DNA of 64,000 bases from positions 3,958,431 through 4,022,430 of the forward strand of contig NC_135223.1 of the NCBI RefSeq assembly GCF_052324685.1, in the 5' to 3' direction. The notes beneath the pieces are model-generated. The model searched no databases and had not been told where the DNA came from. It saw only the letters and a list, made by a program, of their open reading frames with translations. The translations under genes and the position numbers were made by a program. Shown here piece by piece: positions 38,401 through 51,140 of this stretch. The stretch comes from Brachyhypopomus gauderio (lineage: Eukaryota; Chordata; Actinopteri; Gymnotiformes; Hypopomidae). How positions within the stretch are numbered: position 1 is the stretch's first letter; each line of letters opens with the position of its first letter.

Positions 38401-41400
38401 CAGTGCCGGCCCTGACCAATGTGGTGCTCCAGGCGAGATTTTGGTTGGTGCCCCCTGTATCATCAATTATTTTGTTGATTGTGTCACTATTAAAGAAACA
38501 AATAAAAAGCAAATTACTTAAATATTACCATATAACAAGCAATAAATATAAAGGTGTTGCACAAAAAATATTTTAAAACTATTTTACATAACGTAGTGCA
38601 GAGAACAACTTTTAAATATAAAAAAATATATAAATAAATAAAAAACAACAACCACCACCAGTGCAAATCAGGGCAATTTGCCTACTGCAACATTATTATT
38701 TCAAAAGTGCATCTGCAATGAACAGAGGAGCATATGTGTGTTTTAATACATATTTATTTTAAAATTTGCTGATCTAAGCTATCATAGCACCTACTAGGAT
38801 TGGGCAATATGATGACAGTGGCGGTTTTCACTAAGATCATACAGAGGGAGGAAAAGCCACAATGAGGAATGAGTGTTAGTTGTGAGTCAAGCAAGATGGT
38901 TTCAAAGAAAAACTCAACAGCTACAGATTGCAACATTTTGGATTTGTTTCAAATAAAAATGAGAGACCATTGGCGCACGCCCCCGTGATTCTAATTCGAT
39001 AATATGATTGGTTGATAAAACTGCCAATCTATAATAAAAGCTCTCAATGTAAAAGGTCCTTTCTATCTTTTACCTAGAAACAACTGTGTGAAATATTCTG
39101 ATTGGTTGATTTTTTATTTCACCGCTGAGGTTTTTTTCCAGCACAAGTACGAAAAGTGGATTTAAAAGCCGATTTATAGGAAAATTACAAATTATTGGTG
39201 AAGCGTTATTAATATATATTACATATAATAGATAAAGCATCCTTTTTAAGATCAATTAACCTTCAGAGAATGCGTTGAAGTCCCTGACGCTTCGCCAATG
39301 GTATAGTGTTAATTCACCACATTTTAACATTATATTACCTGTTTTTTGCCGCCTTTCTTCCTCCACTTTTCTCCTTTTACTACCCTGGGCACCAGAGGAC
39401 TTCTGCCTTTTTGACGTCTTTACGGGGAGATGTCACTCACTCTGTGGTGTTGTCTTTTTCCCCCACAGAGTAAAGCCTGGTTTAAAGCCTGGTTTATACT
39501 TGACGCGCCGCGAGCGGTGCGAGGGTCCGCGCGGCGAAAATGACGTAATCGCTGTGGCTCCGCCCGTGCGCAAGGGCCTCGCGCGCTGTCGCGGCGCGAG
39601 GTCGTGCACCTCTCGAATTTTGTAACTTCGCGCGCGCGCCGCGCTTCAGCGCGATGGACAAAGTCAAGTTTGCCGGGTTCATACACCTTTATAAGGTGGA
39701 ATTAAAGCACTTGTACGTCACTTTAAAGGTCCATTTCAATATTTCCCAGCACGTTAAACTTAATTAAGTTAAATATTTATACATATACTCGATATGAATC
39801 GAAATAATTAGCTTTTTTATCACATTATTTAATGGTTATTTATTTTCAAAACGCCCAATCTTAACGTCTTCACGTTCTCTCATGTTTCGTCCTGGAATTA
39901 CAAGAGGCTCGTATTTGTTAACGTAATTTCAACATTTTAATGTACTTTAGCCTAAATTCCAGCACTTTTCAAACCTGAAACACAAAGCAACATCAAAATG
40001 CGTCAGGTAAATGTTCATTCCCCTTTTTTTTAGGGGTGTTTCTTTATACTACCACATATCGTTTCGGACAACATTGCAAAGCCATATTTATGTTTGATGC
40101 CTGGTGTATATATACGGTCTCTGGTCAGGTAAAAATGTTCTTTCCCCGGTTTTGCAGAGGTTTTTTATTCTCCACTGCTACCTATCGCCACCTATCGTTT
40201 CGGAGAACACTGCAGCGACGTTCGCGAAAGTATAAACGCCTACACCGCTCGCGCAGGGTCGCGCGAGGTGGGCGGAGTCGCGCGCTACGGTCGCTCGCGG
40301 AAGTATAAACCAGGCTTAAGCCTGGTTTAAGCCTGGTTTATACTTTCGCGAGCGACCGTAGCGCGCGGCTCCGCCCACCTCGCGCGACCCTGCGCGAGCG
40401 GTGTAGGCGTTTAAGCCTGGTTTATACTTTCGCGAGTGACTGTAGCGCGCGGCTCCGCCCACCTCGCGCGACCCTGCGCGAGCGGTGTAGGCGTTTATAC
40501 TTTCGCGAACGTCGCGAGCGTCGCTGCAGTGTTCTCCGAAACGATAGGTGGCGATAGGTGGCAGTGGAGAATAAAAAACCCCTGCAAAACCGGGGAAAGA
40601 ACATTTTTACCTGACCAGAGACCGTATATATACACCAGGCATCAAACATAAATATGGCTTTGCAATGTTGTCCGAAACGATACGTTAACAAATACGAGCC
40701 TCTTGTAATTCCAGGGCGAAGCATGAGAGAACGTGAAGACGTTAAGATTGGGCGTTTTGAAAATAAACAACCATAAACGAATGTGATAAAAAAGCGAATT
40801 ATTTCGATTCATTTCGAGTATATGTATAAATATTTAACTTAATTAAGTTTAACGTGCTGGGAAATATTGAAATTGACCTTTAAAGTGACGTACAAGTGCT
40901 TTAATTCCACCTTGTATAGGTGTATGAACCCGGCAAACATGACTTTGTCCATCGCGCTGAAGCGCGGCGCGCGCGCGAAGTTAGAAAAACCAGGCTTTAT
41001 ATTTATTTTTTTTTTATTTATATTTATACTTGACGCGGCGCGAGGGTCCGCGCGGCGAAAATGACGTAATCGCCGAGGCTCCGCCCGTGCGCGAGGGCGC
41101 GAGGTCGTGCACCTCTTGAATTTTGTAAAGCCTGGTTTATACTCGACGCGCCGCGAGCGGCGCGAGGGTCCGCGCGGCGAAAATGACGTAATCGCTGTGG
41201 CTCCGCCCGTGCGCGAGGGCTTCAGCGCGACCGACAAAGTCATGTTTGCAGGGTTCATACACCTAAACAAGGTGGAATTAAAGCACTTGTACGGCACTTT
41301 CAAGGTCCATTTAAATATATACGGTCTCTGGTCAGGTAAAAATGTTCTTTCCCCGGTTTTGCAGAGGTTTTTTATTCTCCACTGCCACCTATCGCCACCT

Positions 41401-41776
41401 ATCGTTTCGGAGAACACTGCAGCGACGCTCGCGACGTTCGCGAAAGTATAAACGCCTACACCGCTCGCGCAGGGTCGCGCGAGGTGGGCGGAGTCGCGCG
41501 CTACGGTCGCTCGCCAGAGGTGCGCAGAGCGCGCGGGGGAGGGCGGGTTGGCGCGCGGGTGATAGGTGTCGTGTGTTGTTATTATAAGAATTATTAATTT
41601 GACTAATATTATTAAACAATGAAATTATGATTATGTGGACTTTGCTTGTTTTCACATTTAATAATTATTCATTTGTAAAAAAAAAAAAAAAAAAAAACGC
41701 ATGCACGCGAGCGCCCCCCTGGACAGACGGCGCCCCTAGCATTTGCCTATGTCGCCTAATGGAAGGGCCGGCCCTG
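38401..41776 (-). mobile_element. hAT element, 3.4 kb, with nested insertions
   Basis: It begins CAGTGCCGGCCCTG and ends AAGGGCCGGCCCTG (inverted repeats), flanked by a perfect 8-bp duplication CCATAGAG at 38393-38400 and 41777-41784. On the minus strand at about 39425-39339 one relic exon reads KTSKRQKSSGAQGSKRRKVE followed by a donor-like GTAATA; this is the basic start typical of hAT transposases with a TTF/ZMYM-type N-terminus. The remaining transposase exons are missing, and much of 39480-41530 is occupied by GC-rich MITE copies arranged as a palindrome. A (A)n run lies at 41680-41696. Confidence 0.85.
39483..41515. repeat. GC-rich MITE copies forming a large palindrome
   Basis: Copy 1 (39483-40318) runs from AAGCCTGGTTTATACTTGAC to AAGTATAAACCAGGCTTA. 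It is followed head-to-head by an inverted copy (about 40321-41005), which contains a partial tandem duplication of its first 80 bp at 40410. A third, internally deleted direct copy follows at about 41127-41515. Arms between about 39633 and 40982 pair around a centre near 40320. Shared internal blocks include CACCTATCGTTTCGGAGAAC and AAAAATGTTCTTTCCCCGGT. The TIR style suggests a PIF/Harbinger or related MITE, but the superfamily is not certain. Confidence 0.8.
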
Positions 41777-41784
41777 CCATAGAG

Positions 41785-43075
41785 TCAGGTGAAATAAAAC
41801 ACATTCACCACGGTTATCACCAAAATAATCGTCAACGTTCTTTTCAGACATATTTTGCGGTCTACAATTGCACGAAAGCCGAGATAACGTGGAAGTCTCT
41901 GAACACAGTTGGCGAGAATCATTAGTCATATAGAGACGCATCGCGTGCCGCTCGACGCCGCAGCTTAGAGAAGGAATCCCGTAGGATGAGTATCACTTCA
42001 GAAATCACTCACCCTTGCGTGCCACACAAGTTTAAAAACAGTTGCACCTTCTAACAGTGTCATTTTAATGAGAACTGTACCACGCCGCGTCCTTTGGATA
42101 TTTGTGTTCACTCGGCGTGAATCTTGAACACTGACAGGATCACTTCCATATCGTCAACACGGAGAAAGGTAAATTCGCTTATGCGAGATTTTTACATCGC
42201 TGCTGCTGGGAATTTGCTAAATGGATTTTCATTTAGTCTGAACATTTACCAAAGTATGATTGCGAGAGATAAACGGATACATTAATTTAATTTCTTGTTA
42301 AACTGTTTTTATTAGACGGGGCATGACCGGTGCTAGGATAGCCTAGATATTAAAAAGCATATAGCGCCTATAAAAATACACGAGTGTATAGCAAATTACA
42401 TTTTTTCTGGTGTCATTTATTTTGCACGCAATAAAAGTAATAGGTCTATAGAAAAGTAGCATAGCGAACCAAACATTTACATTTCTGAAGACTTAGTTAG
42501 CCTGCAACAGTTATGCAATTGCTTTTGGCGTCAGAAACAGACAAGCATACATAAAGTGTGACTGGATAATGTCACAAACTACTCATTTTTATTATATTAT
42601 ATTATATTATATTATATTCAAATAGATCTAAATAAATGCATTACTCAGACCAATGTCACTTCACTTGCTTTTGCAATGTAAATTAATATACCACAGAAAC
42701 AGTTTCGAATGACTTATAAGTGAAGACTGCATACACGTGTAATCCTGAGCTGTGCGTTCTTGTATTTTGGTCTGTCTTCTTTGTAGAAAAGTTGAAATTG
42801 GCCTCTATAAAACATTCGTTACTGAAATAAGTGGTTAAAATCCAAACAATTAGCTGAACAATACCAGGTTTATGCTTTAAATTCATAATTTATATTTTGT
42901 CAGGCAATTAATGCCAAAAATGTAATTGTTGTTGTCATGGTGTTGTCATTTATTTGTTTGTTTTCTAATAATTGTTTTATTTTATTTTTTTACCTGCGCT
43001 ATCATACATCATAATATATTTAATTAATAGATTTACACATTTTACTGTAAGGAAACAGAAACAATGACAGAGTAC
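41785..43075. other. intergenic, no gene recognised
   Basis: CpG-containing sequence at about 41930-42180 ends in a donor-like GAGAAAG/GTAAATT at 42165-42175; an untranslated first exon is possible but unsupported. A short (ATATT)n tract lies at 42590-42620. Confidence 0.3.
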
Positions 43076-43341
43076 TTGAGCCGCATGCGGCTCTTTGCCT
43101 GGTTTCATGCGGCTCCCCAGCCGGTCCGCGGGCTCACCTGCACAAACGGGGCGACACACTGTTACATTTTCTGTCTTCCGCATTTGACTGTCTTCACAGC
43201 TAATAATTTACACTCGCCACCTCCCCCCCCCCACCCCCCCGCTCAACAGATTACACTCGCCCATGTACGATGTGGCTCTTTGCCGTAACACAGTAAGAAA
43301 AGTGGCTCTTGGTCTATCGCGGGTTGGCCACCCCTGGTCTA
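43076..43341. mobile_element. hAT-like fragment
   Basis: It starts with GAGCCGCATGCGGCTCTTTG and ends GGGTTGGCCACCCCTG, the reverse complement of a typical CAGGGGTGGCCAACCC hAT end. The left terminus is not recognisable and no 8-bp duplication was found, so it is probably truncated. It contains a C-run near 43223. Confidence 0.6.
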
Positions 43342-46300
43342 AGACAACGAATAGATATTTGTGCACGCGCATCAGTAGTGCACACACGGACGTAATTTTG
43401 GGGGGGGGGGGGGGGGGGGGGGTTCAAAAACCGGTTTTGGTAAACCCCGCGCCCCAGTTCTCAAGCCATTTGTGTCCCCCCCACTTATGAAATCAAAATT
43501 TCGTCCATGAGCACACACCTATACCATAAAATATACAGATATTGCATTAATAAAATATTCTGTATTATTACTAGCATTTTATTGACTAATTTAACGTTGG
43601 TAAATGGTGGTCACTTTGCGTAAATGCATTCATTTCGGGCGGGCTTGGATGGGCTAAGTCAACCCTAAGATGATCCCCCAGCGCTCCCACGCAAGCATGG
43701 TTGGAAGGATATAACTATATTTAATACATTTAATTGTTTAAAATATACACTAAATCTAGTCGAATTTAAATTATTTCCTTGGCAATAAAGCTCATTTGAA
43801 ATTTAATCTATAACTTGACAGGAGCCAGACGATTTTTTCACAATTGTATTCAATTCAACACTAATAATCAAATATTAATCAGTAAATCTCTGTCTTAAAG
43901 TCTTAAATTGATTCCTGGTAACCTGTGAACAGAACTTAATATCTACCTACTTATGGGAGATAGTTTTCATAACACATTTCTTTCACATTACACTGGCTGT
44001 GTTATGTTATAGAGTTTATGGTAACCTAACATTTCAGGTTGTGTCAACATAAAGTCAATAAAGTGACTACTGTAAGCATCATTATTACTGTAAATGTCTA
44101 TAAAAACATTCATTACTGTCCAGAAATGTTAGCAATATGTTGCATAAATACATGTAATATTTTACAGTATTGAATGTCTTTGTAAGCTGGTTTGACTCAC
44201 CTCCGTCTACTGTAGTTGCTGCTGTTAATTTAGCAGCAGAAGTGGCAGTAGTGACTAGTTTCTGGTTGTCTGGTCTGTGAACCCCTAAGTCTGTGCAAGA
44301 TATGAAGGGTTTTTTTTTCTCACCCTATCACAGCTGGCATAGCATGAAACCTTTTAGCATCAAAACACTTGACCACAAGCTAATTTAACTGTGATAAACA
44401 ACGTTTTAGAAAGGGTGTTGTTTTCCGTTTTTTTTTTCTTTTTGAGGTGGCATCTGAAGTAGGGTTTGTTGGTTCATGGGTTCATGGGTTCAAAGTTTTT
44501 ACCTCTCAATATGGTTATGGCAGAAGATATAGCATATGCATATATATATATATATACATATATATATAGGATGCTGATATCGAATGTGATGTGATGCAAC
44601 ACCGTGTGGTACTGTATAATATCAGGAAGAGTAATCCAAAGTTTTTGTAGTGCAAGGTGTTTTTGAATAAAGATCAAAAGGCTGTGGTTAGTGTCGGGAC
44701 ATGAGATATGCCAGCAGTGTTCACGTCAATGTAGCAGAAAGTGCCCTCCTGTCCAGACTAAACCCAAAGGCCATCGTGATAAGGCTGCTCGTGTGTCCAA
44801 AAATGAGTCAGCTACCAAATCCAGTGAGCCAAAGGATCCAACCACCGCACAGCAATGTGGGTCTCCGCAGCGATGACGTACCTACCTGTGAAAAGAAGGT
44901 CTAGTCTAAAACAAATCTGACCCAGGCAACCAATGGTGAAAGAAGTAACACATTTTGGACTGGCCAGATAATGTAATGTAATCTTATCAAAGCTAATCTA
45001 ATCTAAAAAATATTCATTTCATTTGCTGGAAATTGCCACTGTCACAGGTTCAACTGAAACCACTGCAGTTATGCATTTCAAAGCAAGACATTACTGGGTA
45101 ATAGGCTCATTCTCACTGGGTAATAGGTTCATTCTCATAATATTGCATCAAACCACTAAGATCAAAATGTGCCATCATACTAAAACAGCATAACTTTCTG
45201 CAAATATATTCAGAAAAGGTCAAAGGCCACATTCTATATTTTTGGCTCAAGCTATTTTTTCCATTTGCAAACCAAAATGCATGAGGACCTGTGCACACAC
45301 AAGAGACAACGTCTTCTGTATTACGAAACTTGTCCCCAGCACTGTATTCCACGAACATTGACGTGACATACCTTCTTTTGAGGAAGACCAAGAAGACGAA
45401 GAACCTTTATTAATTTCCTTGATTCTTCAGCATTTAACCCATCGAGAGTGAACACACGCATACCTGGAGTCAACACACATGCACCCGGAGTGAACACACA
45501 CATGCACCCAGAGTGAACACACACATACCCGGAGTCAACACGTGGGTAGCTGCCTGCAGCAACACCCTGGGAGCCGTTGGAGGGTTAGATGCTCAAGGAC
45601 ACTTCAGCCCTGGTTGACCTTACTGGGTCAGGACTCTAACCTTTAGGCCACAACCGCCCAGTTTGGACTTCATTCAGCACCTGGATCAGAATCAGATGCC
45701 CTCTTTCATCAGTGGGACCTAACAAAAGCTTTCTACAGCAATGAATCTGTTGCTTGAGTTGACTTCCTCCAGTATGTGCTGACTAAGAATGATAAAGATG
45801 CATTTGCCACAAGAGTCTTCCTGATACTATTGGTGTAAATTGCACACTTGAAACTAGGATAGTGTCTGTTTGCTTTGTGTTTGTTGAGACACATTTTGTC
45901 ATCTGTTCTGTATTATTTTAAAGACCTTTGGATGAGAGTGTCAGCTCTGGCTGCATTCATATTTACATTTACTATTACATTTACTTTTACAATTACAATT
46001 ACATTTCAAGCATTTAGCAGATGGTGTAATCCAGAGTGACTTACAAAGCAACTTACATTTATTTCAGTATTACAGATCGCATGAAGCTGGTTTGTCACGC
46101 AAATGAATTCTTGAACTTTAGCTTCATGAGTGAGGTTGGTCCCACGTTTATGGCTCAGGTTTGTGATACTGGGTGGGTCCCCAGGTCATAAAGAGTTTGT
46201 ACTGGGTTTCCCACGGTTTGTGTGCATGCGCGGGTCAAACTGGGTTGGAGTAGGCAGCTTTTTTGCACCTGTGGTTGGCATACTGTTGGCAGGGTGTATG

Positions 46301-46627
46301 CTGCGAGGTCACACTGGGTTTAGTGCCATGGAAACGACTTCACCTTAACCCAAGGCAGGTCCATCTTCAGCGTTTTGTTTTTTGTATATATTCATCGTCC
46401 TGTGCTCATGCCTGTGCCAATGCTTGATGGGTCGATTACAAAATCTGTTCATAGTGCGTATAAATATGTGGTTAGCCCACCTTCAATCTGTGTGAGTGAG
46501 TGTATGTGTGTGAAAGAGTTTGTTTACAAGTTGGTGTGTTGAGTGAGGTTTGTTCTCCCTGTGTGTCTCAGCCGTGTTAGTGTGACCACAGAGGGCAGGA
46601 TGAAACACTACATGATTGTGAGCATGG

Positions 46628-46664
<37 letters not shown>

Positions 46665-47952
46665 TTCTATCTGGATCTTTCGGTCTGCTCTGCCTTTCTC
46701 ACCTTCTTTATCTGTTTTGATCAGATTGTGGTTTATGTGGAACTCCTTTATAAAAGCCATATGAACAGAACATTTACAGCATATACATTATATACACATA
46801 TTACTGTTGTTGTTATACGCACTTAATTCATTGGGTTCTAAATGAATGGCAAAATATTCACATATACCATTTATGCATAAAAAACTATGCCACACATTTT
46901 CACAATTCACTGGAAATCTGCACATGCAATTTGTATTTCCACATTCCATTTTTTTGCAACATGTATATACACATGAACACTGAACATGTGTACTGAACAT
47001 GTGTACTGAACATGTGTACTGAACCTGTGTACTGAAGTTTAGTGGTTGTGCATTTTTTTTTGTATGCATTCAGAAAACAATGCAAAGTGGTAAAAAAAAA
47101 AATTGGTTTGTTTTGGTTTAATCACTTCTGACCTGACGATTGCGTGTTGTCAAATGTGAGCCTGGCCGTGTGTAATGAAAAGCGCCGAGGTTTATCCGAG
47201 CCTTTACCTCAAACAGCCACTCGCAGGGCCTGACATATTCAAATCTCTTCAAACATGACAAAAGATTCATGAGGTTTTTTTTTCTTCCCAAACAGGAAGT
47301 CACAAAAGGCAGGATGAAGGTTGGAGGAGGAGGAGCCTCAGAAAACACAGGAAGCACATGGTGCTGGTGCTGGCAGCTTTTAAAGACACAGCGCCTTCCA
47401 TGTGTGATCACAGCAAATAAGGTGTTAAAGGTTAGTGAAAAAGACTCAAGAACCATGTGCACAGACATGCAAATGATCCTAACAGTAAAAACAAAAGCTG
47501 TGTAGGCCAGATGAGATATTCACATTGGTTATATATCAGAAATACATTAGGATATTTAGAAAGTTAGAGAGAGGAAGCCGTGGAGAGTTGGGGTAGGAAA
47601 CACGGTAAGAGTTCATGACTGCGATGCTTGACCACTGCACACAATCACACACAATCACACACAATCACACACATCACAACTTGCACTCACACACAGAACG
47701 ATGCACAGCGTCACACCTGTTCAAATGTTCTCGATTTCAGATTTTAACAGAATGCTTAATGTTCTCTGCTAGAACATCAAAAAGCTGTTTACTTTTTTAC
47801 AAGTAAAAAATCCCTGTTTACTTAGAACAAATTCTGAACTTCCTTTTCAAAAAATTGCCAAGATAAGGATTCTCCACTTAGTGTTCATGTCAGGGCCATT
47901 ATCATAACTTCCATCAGCACAGTGAGGAAAGCTGTTTTTTTTAACTGCTCAG

Positions 47953-48003
<51 letters not shown>

Positions 48004-48099
48004 TCCATGTTCCTTTCGGAGTGCTTAGAACTCAGAGTTCTTTTTCTCTACAATACACATGCACACACAGCGACACTGATGAATGCTCAGACTTCCAGA
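43342..48099. other. intergenic region upstream of the RAMP gene
   Basis: No gene is recognised. Contents: a G-run at 43399-43422; an AT/CA tract near 44540-44570; a 24-26-bp tandem repeat with GAGTGAACACACACATGC at 45450-45540; a tRNA-SINE-like block at about 45545-45660 (TAGGCCACAACCGCCC end); a TTTACATTTA-rich block with CATTTAGCAGATGG at 45955-46055; a (CT)n tract at 46629-46670; a short TACTGAACATGTG tandem at 46976-47036; and (CA)n at 47955-47999. The promoter of the RAMP gene is probably here but is not identified. Confidence 0.45.
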
Positions 48100-49436
48100 A
48101 TGCTACATTTCTTCATAGGGATAGTATTTCTGTTGCTAGATGTATTATTAATCTATGGTAAGAAAACCTATGTTCTTTTAATTAGCGCATGGATGTTTTG
48201 AAATATTTCTTACCTAAAGAATTGTGTTATTGTTGGCTTTATGGATTACCACATACAGAAGTGAAGACTCTGTATTCTTATTAAATGCAGTAGATAAATT
48301 GTCATATTTTCATTAAAGGAGGTACAACCATTGTCTGCTTTTACAGGTCAGACAGTGGAAGCTTCCTTTTTGGAAGGCGAAGGTAAGAAAATGAGTAAAA
48401 ACCAATCTTGCAGAGCCGTGTACTTACTGTGTCTTTTTTATCTTTGTTTGTGATTCCAGTTAAATGAAACTAATAATTTCATTCCATACTTTTATACCAA
48501 AATGTTTTATTTAACTTCAACTGTAAATACTCACTTACAGTTTAGGTCTAAATGGAAGTTCTATTTCTTTTTCAGAATTAATTCCCATAAACAATGACTC
48601 TCTAACTTTGACTGGAAATACCACCCCTTACAAAGGTTAATATGAAATCATTTGAATGTGGTAAATAAATAATTTTAATGCTAATTAAAAGCATCAGGGC
48701 TGTTTGGTCAATTTCTGACATTTTTTTAATTTATTTTTTACATAGATCTGACTGAGAACAACAAAGCTGAATTCCATACTAATTTATTTTTTAGTCCAGA
48801 TGAAAAAATATTAGGTAAGCAATTAAAAAAATTCTATTAACATTTCACAAATATTTATTTCTATTTCCCACTGTATTCACTTCAGATTAATGTTCATTCA
48901 TAGTCAATGTGCTGCAGTAAAGTGGCAAATGAAGAACATCTATGTCTACGCCAGGCAACCGATGTTGCAAATGTCACTTGTATTATTGAGGTGTCCCTTT
49001 AGCTTATTATAATGTTTCTTGGGTGCCTGAAGAAAGAGAACTGCTTATGGATGGATGCGGACTCATCTGGGGAACATGGTGGCATGGTGACACTTGTCTA
49101 TTTGGCCTTATCGAGTCATTAACATTACCTGAAGTACAGCAAAGTGGAGTGAACTACATCACTTCCTTTGGCAGCAGATGGAAAACAGCCGTATTTCTGG
49201 TCTGGAGACCATCAGAGACGTTTCTCAATGTGGCATGACATCTATGGATTGCAGATGTTAGACATCCATGAACTGTTAATTGTTCGCAACCATGTACTAT
49301 AATTTATTATTTTATTTGAGGGTTAGTGTCTTTGGTTTGTCCAGATACTTTATATTCCTCACCAAGGAGGACTATGAGTAAAACACATGTATGTTACTTT
49401 TCAAATTCAGGGTGCAATATTGCAGTCATAAATTAC

Positions 49437-49475
<39 letters not shown>

Positions 49476-50970
49476 ATCTACACATATGTACTTGTATTCT
49501 TTTATACCTACAGTATAATAACATGCAATTTTATTGTACATCTCATTTTTCAGAGGAGACCTATCAGAATGTGACTTATGAAGATGAAGGTAGGACTGTT
49601 TGTAGGGTGTGTGTGTGTATGTGTGTGTGTGTGTGTGTGTATGTGTGTGTGTGTGTGTGTATGTGTGTGTGCGTGTGTGTGTGTGTGTGTGTGCTGGTGT
49701 GTGTGTTTGTGTGTGTGTGTGTGGGTGTGTGTGTGTGTGTGTGTGTGTGTAGTCGTATGGATTTCTACTTACTGCTTCCTACTGCTATTTCTTCCTGCTG
49801 CTGTGTAGGGCTTAAATTTATCTCCTTCTCTCAGAGACTTTCCAGGATGAAGAGCTACATCTTCACTACAGGAGCTGTGATGGAGTCACACTGGTGAAGT
49901 TCTTGAAGGTCTGTTGGAGCGTGTTTAACATGTCCATGGTGAAACTGGGAGAGGACGAGTGGTGTAACTGGAAGGAGGTGCTCAGGTCAGTCAACAGCTC
50001 CTCCACCGCTCAACTTACACTCACATTGATTTGTCTCGCACTGATTTGAGGAGATTGTTCATTGTTCAGTTGGTTCGCGTTCAAATTCAGCTTAAATCAG
50101 TTTAGCCCACTGTGTAAACTGAAGCGTAAAAACACACTTTGCTCTTAGTGTTTACTGCCTTAATGCTAAAGATCTTAATGCTTAAGATCAGATATCATTG
50201 AATAAAAGTAACTAAATAAAAAAGATTAAAAAAAACAACTGGACTTTAAAATTTCAAATTGTTTAAAATGTTTAAAAATGGACTGTGAAAATGAAAGGTA
50301 ACTGAATGAACAAGTGATATCAACTTGTTGGCAAATCATTATAATAACAATTTGACTATAATTATACCTTAACAACTTTCTATGTGTGGGAGAACATTAA
50401 TCTTGCTGAAGTGTAAAGTTCACTATAAAGCATTTTAATGTTTCATACACATGCACTGCAGGAGTATCTGCTAACAATAAGTTCTTTATTGCTATATATA
50501 CACGGGATGGTTACATACAGGCAGGCATTAATGGAAGGACTGAAATGTAAAATGTATTCCTCACAAGTAATTACTCCACTAAGGAACTAGGGGCACTTTA
50601 GCATGTTTGGACAGGCCTTTCCGGCTTCCTTTTTATTGATAGGAAATTTGCACTTTGTGTGAGTGTGTGAATGTGTGTGTGTGTGTGTGTTCATTTCCTC
50701 TTTCTCCCTCTCTCTTTCAGTCACTATAACATCCTGACAATGTGTATGGAGTATTGCTCTGAGTTGGCACGTTGTTTCTACCCAAACCACATGGTGGAGG
50801 AGATGTTTGTGAATGTGCATGAGCAATACTTCAGCTCGTGCGTCCCCACGGAGGAGGAGCTTCTTCGTGAAGCCCCGCCCAGCGTGTTGCTCACACTTAC
50901 CCTGCTGCCAATGAGCATCATCCCTGTCCTGGTCTACCTGGTCATCTGGAGGAGCAACGTTATGCACTGA
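48100..50970 (+). CDS. ramp2: receptor activity-modifying protein, RAMP2-like
   Basis: RAMPs are single-pass membrane partners of the calcitonin-receptor-like receptor and set its ligand preference. Coding exons: 48100-48157, 48347-48382, 48576-48635, 48746-48814, 49554-49589, 49835-49985 and 50721-50970. All have GT/AG ends and join in frame to 219 residues. Exon 1 gives a hydrophobic signal peptide (MLHFFIGIVFLLLDVLLIYG). Exons 2-5 (36, 60, 69, 36 bp) are all phase 1-1 and encode an acidic linker with possible N-glycosylation sites. The last two exons encode the RAMP ectodomain (VCWSVFNMSM, EWCNW, LARCFYPN, NVHEQYFSSC), one TM helix and a short tail VIWRSNVMH, where human RAMP2 has VVWRSK. 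A CW pair and nearby 17q21-type genes favour ramp2, although the six RAMP1/3-type cysteines are all present, plus one extra. A candidate AATAAA lies at 51357-51362. Confidence 0.85.
49438..49472. repeat. AT microsatellite
   Basis: Pure (AT)n in the RAMP intron between coding exons 4 and 5. Confidence 0.9.
49606..49751. repeat. GT microsatellite
   Basis: About 145 bp of interrupted (GT)n, beginning 17 bp after the 36-bp RAMP exon 5. It generates spurious VCVCVC ORFs. Confidence 0.95.
50540..50690 (+). repeat. direct repeat, upstream copy (flanks last RAMP exon)
   Basis: About 140 bp including AAATGTAAAATGTATTCCTC, AAGGAACTAGGGGCACTTTA and CTTCCTTTTTATTGATA. The same order recurs at 51141-51280. 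It ends in a (GT)n tract just before the last-exon acceptor. Confidence 0.9.
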
Positions 50971-51140
50971 GCAACACACAAACACACTTCCCAATTACAG
51001 CTTGTACTTATATGTACCTATGTGAAATATGCACAATGTGTACATCGTTTTACACATAAATATCCTCACCAGGATTTTGCTCAGGCTTCCTGGATTGTTA
51101 ATTCCACTAATTTTACTAATTAGAAAATGTATGAAATGTG

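Noticed and set aside
43399..43422. G-quadruplex or regulatory G-tract
   Set aside because: Plain homopolymer runs (also at 27867, 30292, 35278) are better explained as simple repeats of uncertain length than as specific regulatory sites.
44691..44904. Cys-rich plus ORF (CQQCSRQCSRKC)
   Set aside because: The spacing suggests a zinc-binding motif, but the ORF is short, lacks an exon context and matches no family I could name.
49023..49238. 71-residue plus ORF inside a RAMP intron
   Set aside because: Lies between correctly spliced RAMP exons in an intron, with no acceptor or donor that would keep the RAMP frame.
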